Positions 16,982-25,052 of a stretch of DNA of 30,744 nucleotides are shown one piece after another; position 1 is the first letter of the stretch; every line of letters begins with the position of its first letter. Location: contig CAUBQN010000005.1 of the NCBI GenBank assembly GCA_958438125.1, positions 1 to 30,744 on the forward strand. The letters run 5' to 3'. The notes beneath the pieces were generated by a model. That model did not search any database. It saw only the letters and a program-made list of their open reading frames with translations, and had not been told where the DNA came from. A program made the translations under genes and the position numbers. Source of the DNA: an uncultured Collinsella sp. (GTDB taxonomy: Bacteria; Actinomycetota; Coriobacteriia; Coriobacteriales; Coriobacteriaceae).

Positions 16982-19113
16982 GCGGCACCCCCCTCACCGT
17001 CACCGGTGTAAGAGATGTGCTGCAGCAGCGCCACGATGTCCTCGCCGTAGACGGGCTCCACCGCAATCTGCTTGGCGCTCAGGCGCTCGCGGATAATGGG
17101 CAGATCGCACGCCTTTGCCTGGCGCATAAGCAGGTAGAGCACGTCGCCGTCGACCAAGCCCGCCGCGTCGCTCTCGCGGATTGCCGACCCAATTGCGCCC
17201 ACCAGCTCGCCGACAGGCTCCATGCCCGGTAACACGCGCAGGAGCAAAAAACTCCCCATCTTGCTATCTGCCAGCGCCTGCTCCGCCGCGAGCTCTTGGC
17301 CAAAGGCAGCCTGCTTGAGCACGCACGTGCCGTCAACGCAGCGTTTATCCTGCGCCACCGCCTCATAGTCAAAGGCACGGCCCAGCGCGCTTTCGACCAA
17401 CCCGCACAAGATGCGGAACAGGTTTTGATAATAGAGGGTCATTTGGTTTTCGGCCGCACTACGCACAAAGATCAGCACGGCGGGTGCCCCGTCGCGCTCG
17501 ATCGTGTATCCAAACATGGGAAGCCCCGGCGTCAGCTCGCGGTTCACCCACAGGTTCGAACGACCCCCGTCGCCCAAAAGAGGTGCAAGCTGCTCAAGCG
17601 TGAGCGAGCGTGCGGCATCTTCGGCAATCGCGGGACTTGCTGCCACCAGGCGTGCAAATGCCCCGCCCGAAACATGGTAGATCGCCACCGAATCGTTCTC
17701 GAGGATCTCGCCCAGAAGCTCGCAGCACTTGCGATAGATGTCGCGAGGATTGAGCACATCGAGCTCCTGCGTCACGGCAAAGATCTTGCCAAAGCTGTCG
17801 TGGCGACCCACGATCTGGCGCCTGTACGCGCGCTTGTCCTCGATCGCGTCGTGGTAGAGCTGCGTAAGGAACGTATTGCGGTTGCGCACGAGCTCGTTTT
17901 GATCTCGCTCCGCCCTAATGGCTTCGCTGTTGCGCAGCTGCACATAGCCGCACACGGCACCCACCACAAAGTACGCAATAAACGGCAGCCAGTTGGACGG
18001 CTCGTAGAACAGGCCCTGGAAGGTATAGCCGTACTGAGTAAAGTAGCTCGCGGCCAAACCCACCGACGCCAGCAGCGCCGCAACCAGGCCAAAGTCCAAG
18101 CCATACAGCGTGCCGATCAGCACCACGTAGAGCAGGCGATAGTCGAGCACGTTGAGCTGGGCCGATTGTGAGAACAGATGCTCCAGCACCTCGAACAGAA
18201 CCCAGGCAACGCCCGTCTCCAGGCATTTAATAGGCAGCGCGCGCATCTGGATGCGGTCGATGGCGGCGCGCAAGGGGTTGACCTTCTTCGCGCGACCGGC
18301 ATCCCAACGCGCCTGAATGGTCGAAAGATCGCGCATCAGGTCGTAGCGCTGAAACCAACCATAACGCACGCGAACGACGTCGCTGACGGGCAGGGCGTAG
18401 CCGGCAGAATCGCCATAGGCAACTGAAAGCCCTGGGAACAGCGCCTTGAGGGCCTCGCCCACCTCACCTGACGCGTGATGGAAGGTATCGGCAACGTCGA
18501 GCGTCTCAAAGTTGCCATCCCAGCTGTCGAAGATACGGCGTACCAGCACCGCAAGCTCCTCGGCACACAGCAGGGGAAACGCCGCATCCTGCGCGCCCTG
18601 CAGAGCGACCGATCCGGTTGAGCACGCGTCGAACAACGGCACCAAAAACGGGTCCTCCAGTGCGGCAGACGCGGTATACAGGAACGGCATGCGCAGGATC
18701 TTGGTCTGAACGCCCTCGCGAGCAGCGTAGTAGCGGCACAGGTCGTTGGCTGCGTGCGCGATAATGCCCTTGCCCGTTCGCCCCGCGGCATCGGCGGCAC
18801 CCTCGGCACCCGCGGGCCCCGCTACATACAGCAGTTGGACCCGGCGACCCGCGCACGCACGAAAGACCGAGCGCAACAGTTCGATATCGCCCACGATATC
18901 GGTATGCGGGGTAAGGTAATTAGACAGGTAGACCATGCGGTCGAACTCGTAGGCCTGCTCCAAGTGCTGGAGCAGCTCTTTCCACGAGGCATGGGGCGAC
19001 GACTCCTCGCGGCGCGCTTCGGCGGCTACGACCTTAACGTGGTCCCCGGGGAACGCCTTGGCACAAAAGTCATCGTCAACATATGCGGTGTTGCCAACAA
19101 CCAGCACCTCCAT
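16978..19113 (-). CDS. pelD: PelD with N-terminal SDR-like domain, c-di-GMP receptor
   Basis: 711 residues, first gene of the operon. Residues 1-260 resemble a nucleotide-sugar epimerase/SDR fold but the glycine-rich NAD loop is poor (VVGNTAYVDD), so catalysis is doubtful. About four membrane helices follow (300-395), then a coiled coil (396-435), a GAF domain (about 440-580) and a C-terminal degenerate GGDEF domain. In the latter RESD (646-649) stands five residues before DGDVL (655-659): this is the spacing of an I-site RxxD before a GGDEF motif, with the active motif lost. Pseudomonas PelD binds c-di-GMP through such a site to switch on Pel synthesis. Start ATG is preceded by GGGGAGGGG. 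An SDR-PelD fusion fits, as far as I recall, Gram-positive pel loci. Confidence 0.9.
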   Translation of the reverse strand: MEVLVVGNTAYVDDDFCAKAFPGDHVKVVAAEARREESSPHASWKELLQHLEQAYEFDRMVYLSNYLTPHTDIVGDIELLRSVFRACAGRRVQLLYVAGPAGAEGAADAAGRTGKGIIAHAANDLCRYYAAREGVQTKILRMPFLYTASAALEDPFLVPLFDACSTGSVALQGAQDAAFPLLCAEELAVLVRRIFDSWDGNFETLDVADTFHHASGEVGEALKALFPGLSVAYGDSAGYALPVSDVVRVRYGWFQRYDLMRDLSTIQARWDAGRAKKVNPLRAAIDRIQMRALPIKCLETGVAWVLFEVLEHLFSQSAQLNVLDYRLLYVVLIGTLYGLDFGLVAALLASVGLAASYFTQYGYTFQGLFYEPSNWLPFIAYFVVGAVCGYVQLRNSEAIRAERDQNELVRNRNTFLTQLYHDAIEDKRAYRRQIVGRHDSFGKIFAVTQELDVLNPRDIYRKCCELLGEILENDSVAIYHVSGGAFARLVAASPAIAEDAARSLTLEQLAPLLGDGGRSNLWVNRELTPGLPMFGYTIERDGAPAVLIFVRSAAENQMTLYYQNLFRILCGLVESALGRAFDYEAVAQDKRCVDGTCVLKQAAFGQELAAEQALADSKMGSFLLLRVLPGMEPVGELVGAIGSAIRESDAAGLVDGDVLYLLMRQAKACDLPIIRERLSAKQIAVEPVYGEDIVALLQHISYTGDGEGGAA

Positions 19114-19145
19114 GGCGCACCCCTCCCCTAAAATCCACTTTAGTC

Positions 19146-19176
19146 ATAGTCAAACACGCGTATTTTACGCTGTCAA
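19146..19176 (-). promoter_or_regulatory. Putative pel operon promoter with palindromic spacer
   Basis: On the minus strand a consensus TTGACA (19176-19171) is followed after 18-19 nt by TGACTAT. The spacer contains the inverted repeat GCGTA-TTT-TACGC (19158-19170), a possible operator for a repressor. It lies 33-63 nt upstream of the pelD start. Predicted from sequence only. Confidence 0.5.
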
Positions 19177-19268
19177 CGCGAGCTGGAGCGCCTTTAAGGC
19201 TGTTTTAAGAACTTTTTTAGAGGATGTGGGAGTAGCAACTCGTCCGACTCAGGCTCATTGAGAGGCTG

Positions 19269-19721
19269 CTATTCGCTCTGAAAAGGCACATCGCAATCTG
19301 CTGACAGCTCTGCAGGGAGAATGGCAGGCAATGTAAGCGCTCCCATGGGCGAAAGTCCAGTAACAACCATCAAATAGCTCTTTGCATGGGCATATGCCAT
19401 CGAAATAGCATTTGAAAGAAGGTAGTGACGCGCCTCGTCATCGGGAGAGTTCATAGGCATTTGCGCAGAAACCGAGATGGATACTGTAACGCCAGCGTGC
19501 ATCTTCTCCTGTGCACCTTCATCTCTGTCAAGGAGGCTGCCAATTACGCACATCTTTAAACTTGCGCGAGCATCATTACCGTTTTTCCAAAGGTGGACAT
19601 CTTGGTAGCTAACGTCAACTTTTAATTCCATGTTATCCGAGGGCGAATCCTCGATATGGAAATCGGAGTCAACGACGAACAAATGAACGACTTGAATCGG
19701 AGCAATAAAATCCCCACTCAT
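19269..19721 (-). CDS. SecB-like chaperone of a toxin-antitoxin-chaperone system
   Basis: 150 residues. The pattern is that of small SecB-type chaperones: beta-strands with alternating hydrophobics (ELKVDVSYQDVHLW; VTVSISVSAQMPM), then a long helix (LLSNAISMAYAHAKSYLMVVT) ending in a proline-containing LTLPAILPAEL, comparable to the SecB ending with LPP motifs. Its ATG overlaps the antitoxin stop (ATGA), indicating coupled translation. In Mycobacterium tuberculosis a SecB-like protein encoded after higB and higA protects the antitoxin; the same order here supports a tripartite TAC module. Identity is from fold-like pattern and context, not strong residue identity. Confidence 0.65.
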   Translation of the reverse strand: MSGDFIAPIQVVHLFVVDSDFHIEDSPSDNMELKVDVSYQDVHLWKNGNDARASLKMCVIGSLLDRDEGAQEKMHAGVTVSISVSAQMPMNSPDDEARHYLLSNAISMAYAHAKSYLMVVTGLSPMGALTLPAILPAELSADCDVPFQSE

Positions 19722-20107
19722 GCTGCCAAACCTCCGGAAATCATCTCGAGATTCACATGCGAGGACGGACGCTCGTTCCTAAAAGACCATTGCTTGCGCA
19801 GGGATTCATTGGACGAGAGAAACGGTAGCTCTTTAGAATAGTTAACGGTAACCTTAGGAACGATATTGATACCTAAAGCGAGCTCGAACCTGGCGATCGT
19901 CTTCAGCGTCATATTGGGCTGAGAATTCAACAGCTTCGAAAGCGACTGAAGGCTCACGCCCATGCGCTTTGCCAAATCGCTTTTGCTTAAACCCAAATGC
20001 TTCATCTCGCGATGAACAATAAACTCGATATCTAGCGCGTGTTCATAAGCGCGTGTTTCGCTAGTTTCTGTCTCGGCGTAAAAATCAGATAAATCTACTT
20101 TATTCAT
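19718..20107 (-). CDS. higA: HigA-type antitoxin, HTH XRE family
   Basis: 129 residues from the ATG at 20107 (MNKVDLSDF, GGAG 6 nt upstream); an open frame back to 20131 has only a TTG and no better site. A helix-turn-helix (GLSKSDLAKRMGVSLQSLSKLLN) is in the central part, followed by LGINIVPKVTVNY. The C-terminal tail of about 40 residues after the HTH, with Trp and several hydrophobics (SLRKQWSF), could be a chaperone-addiction segment bound by the SecB-like partner; that is inference. It follows the toxin gene by about 33 nt and is predicted to bind the palindrome at 20573-20604. Confidence 0.85.
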   Translation of the reverse strand: MNKVDLSDFYAETETSETRAYEHALDIEFIVHREMKHLGLSKSDLAKRMGVSLQSLSKLLNSQPNMTLKTIARFELALGINIVPKVTVNYSKELPFLSSNESLRKQWSFRNERPSSHVNLEMISGGLAA

Positions 20108-20140
20108 TGTGTTCTCCGTTTCGAAAGCCAAGTATAAAAG

Positions 20141-20554
20141 TCAACGCACAGATTCCAGAAGTTGACGTGCTATTACGGCTAATCGCTTGGCCCGCTCGAT
20201 TTCTTTACTGATATTTCCTGATCCCTGATGTCCTTTAAACCAAAACAATAGAACAACTTTGTCTACGCCCTGACATATGGCATAAATCATCTCTCGATTT
20301 GCCCCGTCAAACCCTTTTAGTTCATAGAGGCCGATCTTAGAATCAATACATCGTAGCTTTGAGGTCCCACTCGCAACCTTTAACCCATAATCATAGATTT
20401 TTGAAATCTGATCGATCATTTTACGGGCGGCTATTTTACGTTTAGGGTCTGACATCATCTTCTGAAATTGAGAGTTGTCGGGAGAAGTCGTCAGCTCCCA
20501 AAACGGTCGGCCCTTGGGGTCTCTATATTCGACAAGTTCATATCCTTCAACCAA
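20141..20554 (-). CDS. higB: HigB-type toxin (RelE/Gp49-like superfamily)
   Basis: 138 residues. The family pattern is clear in the C-terminal half: LYELKGFDGANREMIYAI, VVLLFWFKG and a final basic helix NISKEIERAKRLA, equivalent to the LWELR, R-ilya, LhgF-K and EI-rA-kR elements of HigB. Such toxins cleave mRNA on the ribosome. The start is a TTG at 20554 with GGGAGG about 7 nt upstream; no ATG is available in frame. Toxin before antitoxin is the hig order. Base composition is AT-richer than the pel operon, in keeping with mobile acquisition. Confidence 0.85.
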   Translation of the reverse strand: MVEGYELVEYRDPKGRPFWELTTSPDNSQFQKMMSDPKRKIAARKMIDQISKIYDYGLKVASGTSKLRCIDSKIGLYELKGFDGANREMIYAICQGVDKVVLLFWFKGHQGSGNISKEIERAKRLAVIARQLLESVR

Positions 20555-20572
20555 AGGCCACCTCCCATTTCT

Positions 20573-20604
20573 AGATACACTTAACTTATAAGTTAAGTGT
20601 ATCT
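20573..20604. promoter_or_regulatory. 32-bp perfect palindrome, TA operator
   Basis: Bases 20573-20588 and 20589-20604 are perfect inverted copies (16 bp each, centre CTTATAAG). The site lies 19 nt upstream of the toxin start and contains a TATAAG that could be the -10. Long palindromes at this position are usual for antitoxin autorepression. Confidence 0.8.
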
Positions 20605-20683
20605 ATTTAAATAGAAATAACAAGGCATATGTTAGATTCCACAGCTTCAATCGATAAACAACCCAGTCGAGCTTATGCTAAAT

Positions 20684-20810
20684 CCGGAAGTATGCGGCAA
20701 ATTCCAGACATGCCGACCGCACTGGATAGCGGCAACGCTTCTACCTGCTGCTTCTTTACCCGAAAAAGGCGGTGTGTTCGGGGATTCCGGAATTTGCCGC
20801 ATACTTCCGG
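20684..20810. repeat. 127-bp element with 22-bp perfect inverted ends
   Basis: Bases 20684-20705 and 20789-20810 are exact inverted copies. The interior holds further small stems, for example CCCGAA near 20759 with TTCGGG near 20777, and CCGC...GCGG near 20718-20734. No coding capacity is convincing. The build fits a non-autonomous palindromic element or a strongly folded RNA. No flanking target duplication is obvious. Confidence 0.65.
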
Positions 20811-21450
20811 CAGGAGTTTTCGGAAGCGCGGGGAAAATCCGAGATCGGCAGACCAGACCCCTGTTTTAGATTTCCTCGACCAGCACCTTAAACGCGAAAA
20901 CCGCCTTTCGGCGGTTCCCGCGGACCAAGCCGGACGTACCGTCGCAAGGCCTCATCACAATTCACACTCTAAGGAAATGAACAGTCGCGGTCAATCCTCG
21001 GCAAAGAATCCGTTGCGAATTAGAGCCAAGTAAATGAGCATCGGTAAAGTTACATACGAGCAGAAAAACACCCGCAATTTCACCTTTTCCCAATTGAGAT
21101 GTAAGTTTTGACAGGCCGAATCTTACATCCAAACAAAAAGAGGGCCGACGCATCAACCCTCTTCAGGTGTCGCCCAAAGGCTTCCACCGCAATTGGTTTA
21201 ATTCTAATCGATATCAATTGTTTGTCCACGGTCACGTCAACCAGTAGAAGCCGCCCATATTCGACCTTATCCTGGCAGCCATCAACCCGAAACGCACCGG
21301 GCGTTCCGAGACGCGTCAACCAACGAAAGCTCACGCCATACCTAACGACGACATCGACTACCTGCTGAAGTTCGCACCCCAAGAAGCGCATATCGATGGC
21401 CTGACGGACGCCTCCATATGAACGCAGTCAAGTTCCCGACCAAGCCAACG
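20811..21450. other. Gene-free stretch with weak ORFs
   Basis: I see no gene I can support. A small hairpin (20899-20905 with 20910-20916, loop TTTC) could be a terminator. A minus-strand frame of 103 codons at 21080-21391 and short plus-strand frames ending at 21418-21420 lack recognisable motifs and good ribosome sites. They may be remnants of decayed genes. Confidence 0.4.
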
Positions 21451-23451
21451 CTACCCATTACACGCCTTAGCCAGCAGAACAAGCCTCTTAGCAGCATCAT
21501 CAAAAGATCCCACAGCGTAATATCCGTCTTTATCCTTACCAATGCACCCAACAAAAGGAGAGGACAGGAACTCGAGCATTTCCCCAACCTCACTGATCGA
21601 CAAGTCTTCAATTGAGGACACGCCGTTTTTCATGAACCAGTAAACATCCCGTTTAGACATCAAACCGCCAAATTCTTTATCTTCGTTTTGAGAAAGCAAC
21701 GCCCTGAGCACCAAATCGAGCAGTTTGGTCGTTCGCCTAAAGCGAGCAATAGCAGGTTCCAATAAACCAAGATCGATAGATCCCGAATACTCAAAGAGAA
21801 TTTTGTAGTCTTGAGAGACGAGAGGGATCTCCTCTTGAAGCTTAAGGAGTTTTTCCAACTCGCTAATTCCAAATAAAGCGACGTCGTGTTCCTTAGCCCT
21901 ATCGCAGATTCGTTTTTCAGAAAAACTTGAACCCACAACGGCGATAAACGTCGCATTGTGCTTACGACGATGCAGCTCAAGTGTATCAAAATCAACTTGT
22001 GAGGCAGAGACGCCGCCATTAGAGGTTGATTTGGCATCAATTACCACGGAATAAGAAAATCTCGAAGCAGCGTTCGCGACGGCTAAAACATCTGTGTCGC
22101 CAGACCCACCCAATAAAGTCGTTCTAAACCCAAGGCGACTAAAACACCGCTCCACAGCTCGCTCCAACCGATCGGGATGACCGGAATCGCGCGATGCATC
22201 CCAAAGCTCTCCAATCAGCTTGTCGACATCGGTAGCCACGGGCTGTTCTAGCCCCGTTCCCTGTTTGCCCAAGGAATCAACAGCGAAATTAAAGCCATAA
22301 CCGCTCAAAAAAGAATCGCAGTGCTCAGTTGCTTGATAACTCATCTGGCTTCTCTTTTTTAGCAAGCCAGCTTTCAACAACACATTAAGACGCTTTCTTA
22401 GCGCATCATGGGAAATGTTGACGTTAAAACGTTCGAATAGAAGCAGCTGGAGTGATCTAACATCAAACGAGCTGTAACCAACAAGCGGCAAAAGCTCGAA
22501 TACCCAAGAGAACGCCGCGTGAAAACAGCATGCAAAATTAACTGCAGATTTTTCAGACAGCCAAGCGTCGCCAATTGCGGTTAATTCGTACGTCGTAAGT
22601 GACGACCGCCGCACAAAGCCCAATTTTGAAAGTGCGGAAATCGCCGCCCTGGTTGAGCTTTCGGAAAGTTTATAGGACAAGTTTGAAAACTGAACGATTG
22701 CAGCCTCATCACCACCATTTTTAACGATGGAAAGAAGCTCAACTGTGGCATCAATAAAACCGGATGCTCCACCAGCGAAAAATCCAATAGAATCCGAGCG
22801 ATCAGATTGTTTGGCATTTAAGGCTAGTTCGACGGCCCAATTTGAAGGATCAACCCAGTTTAAGGAGGCAGACTCCTCCAAGACGCCCTTGGGCTCCACT
22901 TCGATCTGAGAAACCCATTGGTCACCTAGAGCCGTACGCGCGTATCTGCATCCTTCGTATTCTCGATACTCAACAAGCCCAAGCTCGCGAGCCCACTTTA
23001 GACGTCGCTGAACCTCACCCTTCTTGCTCCAGCTCATTCCGTACTCGGCATTAGCCGTCAAACGCAGCTCACCCGAAGTTTTTGGCGTGCCTAGCGCATC
23101 AATCATGCCGCTAAAGAATTTGCAACGACTTGCCAGGCACGCAGCCAGATAGGAGTTATCTCCCGTGTCAATCCAACGTTCCGCTTCTGCAGAAGGAATG
23201 TATCCCTCAGGAGTCTTAACAACCAATCCGCACGGGCTCAGGGCAAGACAAGCTTCGCCAAGAGAAAGCTTGGCTGTTGAGCCCTCAATTGAAATGGCAT
23301 CGTCTAGGGATTGGCCGCGCTTTAAGACATCCAGAATCGTTCTTAAAGACTCGATCATCCCCGCACTTCCAACAGGAATATTGGGAGAAGACTGGGCATG
23401 GGATGAATAATCGGAAAACTTTGGATATTCCATCGGATCGATCTGGACCAT
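21451..23451 (-). CDS. Winged-helix / PD-(D/E)XK nuclease, probable defence protein
   Basis: 666 residues. Three helical segments with winged-helix character lie at about 125-180 (KKGEVQRRLKWARELGLVEY), 235-290 (RAAISALSKLGFVRRS) and 330-380 (HDALRKRLNVLLKAGLLKKR). A nuclease core follows at 425-540: a helix with Glu434, GDTDVLAV with Asp454, and VVIDAKS with Asp472 and Lys474, then a helix and a final strand (DVALFGISELEKLL). This is the PD-(D/E)XK arrangement of restriction-type endonucleases. About 120 helical residues close the protein. The start has GGAG 7 nt upstream. No methyltransferase is adjacent, so it may be modification-dependent or act in abortive defence. I do not recognise a named system. 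Confidence 0.7.
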   Translation of the reverse strand: MVQIDPMEYPKFSDYSSHAQSSPNIPVGSAGMIESLRTILDVLKRGQSLDDAISIEGSTAKLSLGEACLALSPCGLVVKTPEGYIPSAEAERWIDTGDNSYLAACLASRCKFFSGMIDALGTPKTSGELRLTANAEYGMSWSKKGEVQRRLKWARELGLVEYREYEGCRYARTALGDQWVSQIEVEPKGVLEESASLNWVDPSNWAVELALNAKQSDRSDSIGFFAGGASGFIDATVELLSIVKNGGDEAAIVQFSNLSYKLSESSTRAAISALSKLGFVRRSSLTTYELTAIGDAWLSEKSAVNFACCFHAAFSWVFELLPLVGYSSFDVRSLQLLLFERFNVNISHDALRKRLNVLLKAGLLKKRSQMSYQATEHCDSFLSGYGFNFAVDSLGKQGTGLEQPVATDVDKLIGELWDASRDSGHPDRLERAVERCFSRLGFRTTLLGGSGDTDVLAVANAASRFSYSVVIDAKSTSNGGVSASQVDFDTLELHRRKHNATFIAVVGSSFSEKRICDRAKEHDVALFGISELEKLLKLQEEIPLVSQDYKILFEYSGSIDLGLLEPAIARFRRTTKLLDLVLRALLSQNEDKEFGGLMSKRDVYWFMKNGVSSIEDLSISEVGEMLEFLSSPFVGCIGKDKDGYYAVGSFDDAAKRLVLLAKACNG

Positions 23452-23576
23452 AGGGCATCTCCGATAAAGGTCGACAAATAGAACGCTATGGTCATGATAT
23501 CAAGGGAAGAGCCCGCGAATCGCACGGGACCCTATACGCTACCGCGAAAGAGTTCGGCAATGTCTCGAAACGCCAT

Positions 23577-24035
23577 TTACATTTGTCCAATTAGAGCATG
23601 GCAATCAGTGCAAACTGGGCTAATTTCCATTGGTGACAAACGCACCCCCGGTTCGTACACGAGCAAGGTATTCTTAAGTTCGGGAATAATCTCAAGGTAG
23701 CGAAGGAAACAGCTCTTCTCCAGTTCGCCAAAGTCAGAACCCAATATTGCATCCCGCATCTCTTGGATAAGCAGGATTAGCTCCGCCAGCAAATTATCCG
23801 TTTTTGTCAAAAAAACGCATCTCTTGATCGAAATTCAACCTATGAGCAGATGAAGCGCGTGCAGGCTCATCCTTATATGCCTCAAGAGAAGTATCCAAGA
23901 TGGATTTAAATTCCGCCATTCGCCTATTAAGGACATGATCGAAAGCGCGTTCGGCAACTTTGGGGAAGACAAGCTCCAAGAAAGCAAGAAGAGCAAGTGC
24001 ACTTAGGATTAACTCAGAAATTACTTTTCAATCAT
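23577..24035 (-). pseudogene. Small membrane-anchored protein, two homopolymer frameshifts
   Basis: Two overlapping open frames (23794-23979 and 23577-23810) and an upstream ATG at 24035 (GAGGA 6 nt before it) join into one protein of about 152 residues if one A is added to the A4 run at 24025-24028 and one T is removed from the seven-base run at 23809-23815 (minus-strand reading). The repaired product begins with a membrane helix (ISELILSALALLAFLELVF), followed by mostly helical sequence and a C terminus containing CTDCH. I do not recognise the family. It may be decayed, phase-variable or a victim of homopolymer sequencing errors. The repeats at 24065-24096 lie just upstream. Confidence 0.5.
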
Positions 24036-24064
24036 GCGATATCCTCATCTTACTTATTAGCGTT

Positions 24065-24096
24065 ATTAGCGCGCATATCAATTAGCGCGCATATCA
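24065..24096 (-). repeat. Tandem 16-bp direct repeat, possible promoter/operator
   Basis: ATTAGCGCGCATATCA occurs twice head to tail (24065-24080, 24081-24096), with a further ATTAGCG at 24056-24062. It lies 30-61 nt upstream of the putative start at 24035. A near-identical 18-mer lies at 27811-27828 upstream of the DUF4062 gene, and another ATTAGCG at 24857-24863 upstream of the membrane protein gene. Confidence 0.6.
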
Positions 24097-24217
24097 AAAA
24101 CAAACGAAGAACAAGACGGATGCTCCATTTCGCGTGCAAAGATACGCGCACACAAGCCTAAGCTCCAGATTGAAATAACGAATAATTAGTCAATCAAAAT
24201 CTGTAGCATAATCTGCT

Positions 24218-24814
24218 TTAACGCTTGCGCTCCCTATGCCGAATTCGAAAGCGGTCGACCAGATAGTTAGAGGCTATTAAATATACGAGAAGAATTATGA
24301 AAACAATTAATGCGACCGTCCCAGAGATTTCGGGTTCGTGATTAGCAAGCAAGCCCTCTATTAAAGGAACGGTCAAAGATACTGTAACCCCAATAAAGCA
24401 CATCTTATCGGCATCAATGCAAATAATGTCTTTGTTTTTAGATAGAAAGAAAGCCGCTGCGCAATAAATAATCAACAAAGCCATAAGCCCCGGAACCGTA
24501 TCCCAGCAGAAAAGTGCGACCATAACGGGAAAAGTCCATACCGCATTACCGGCCGCCTCAGAATCCATAAAAGTATAGCCCCTGGCCTTTAGCCCACTTT
24601 GTACCATTGCAAGCCGAAAACTCTCTCGTAATATCCATCCAGAAAGAGAAGAGAAATAGAGAACCATCAGGCGATCGACCGACCACAGTGAGCTATCCCC
24701 AAACACAAGAGTAAGCATGCGAGAAACTACAGGAAGTGCAGCTGAAGTTAAAATCGCAACCAATATATCGGCAATATCGATCGAGGCCGCTCCGTTCTGT
24801 TTTTGTTCGATCAT
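24218..24814 (-). CDS. Six-helix membrane protein, unrecognised
   Basis: 198 residues from the ATG at 24814, which has GGAG 7 nt upstream; an open frame to 24850 lacks such a site. About six hydrophobic helices (for example DIADILVAILTSAALPVVS, VMVALFCWDTVPGLMALLII and GTVALIVFIILLVYLIASNY) are joined by short loops, and the basic tail RFRIRHRERKR suggests a cytoplasmic C terminus. No catalytic motif is visible. Its neighbours are a nuclease and a DUF4062-like protein, so a membrane effector in a defence module is possible, but this is inference. AT-rich composition. Confidence 0.7.
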   Translation of the reverse strand: MIEQKQNGAASIDIADILVAILTSAALPVVSRMLTLVFGDSSLWSVDRLMVLYFSSLSGWILRESFRLAMVQSGLKARGYTFMDSEAAGNAVWTFPVMVALFCWDTVPGLMALLIIYCAAAFFLSKNKDIICIDADKMCFIGVTVSLTVPLIEGLLANHEPEISGTVALIVFIILLVYLIASNYLVDRFRIRHRERKR

Positions 24815-25052
24815 AGTTGGCTCCAGTTCTGCAAATGAAGTCAGGCGCAACAGGCGATTAGCGTTAATTGAACCAGTTTAGAGAACAGTTAAATATCTAG
24901 TTTAGTAGCTTTTCGATTCGTTTCCCAATTTCCTTTTCAAGCTTAAATGGTAGTGTCGACGTCGCAAGAAAACCTAGTGGCCGATATTGCTCAACTCTAG
25001 CAGCAGTACGGAGCAACAATGATCATTGACGCTCAGGCTAATAACACTCAAT
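24815..25052. other. AT-rich intergenic region
   Basis: No gene is visible. ATTAGCG at 24857-24863 (CGCTAAT on the minus strand) stands about 45 nt upstream of the membrane protein start and matches the motif upstream of the neighbouring genes. No clear terminator after the gene to the right. Confidence 0.45.

Noticed and set aside
20629..21033. 134-codon plus-strand frame across the inverted-repeat element
   Set aside because: It reads through both arms of the palindromic element and has no family pattern.
21080..21391. 103-codon minus-strand open frame
   Set aside because: No ribosome site of note, no recognisable motif, and the surrounding DNA looks non-coding.
23577..23591. CTDCH near the C terminus of the small broken protein as a haem c site
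   Set aside because: The motif is short, the protein has only an N-terminal anchor and no other cytochrome features; probably chance.
24065..24096. Tandem repeat as a CRISPR array
   Set aside because: Only two head-to-tail units without spacers and no cas genes.
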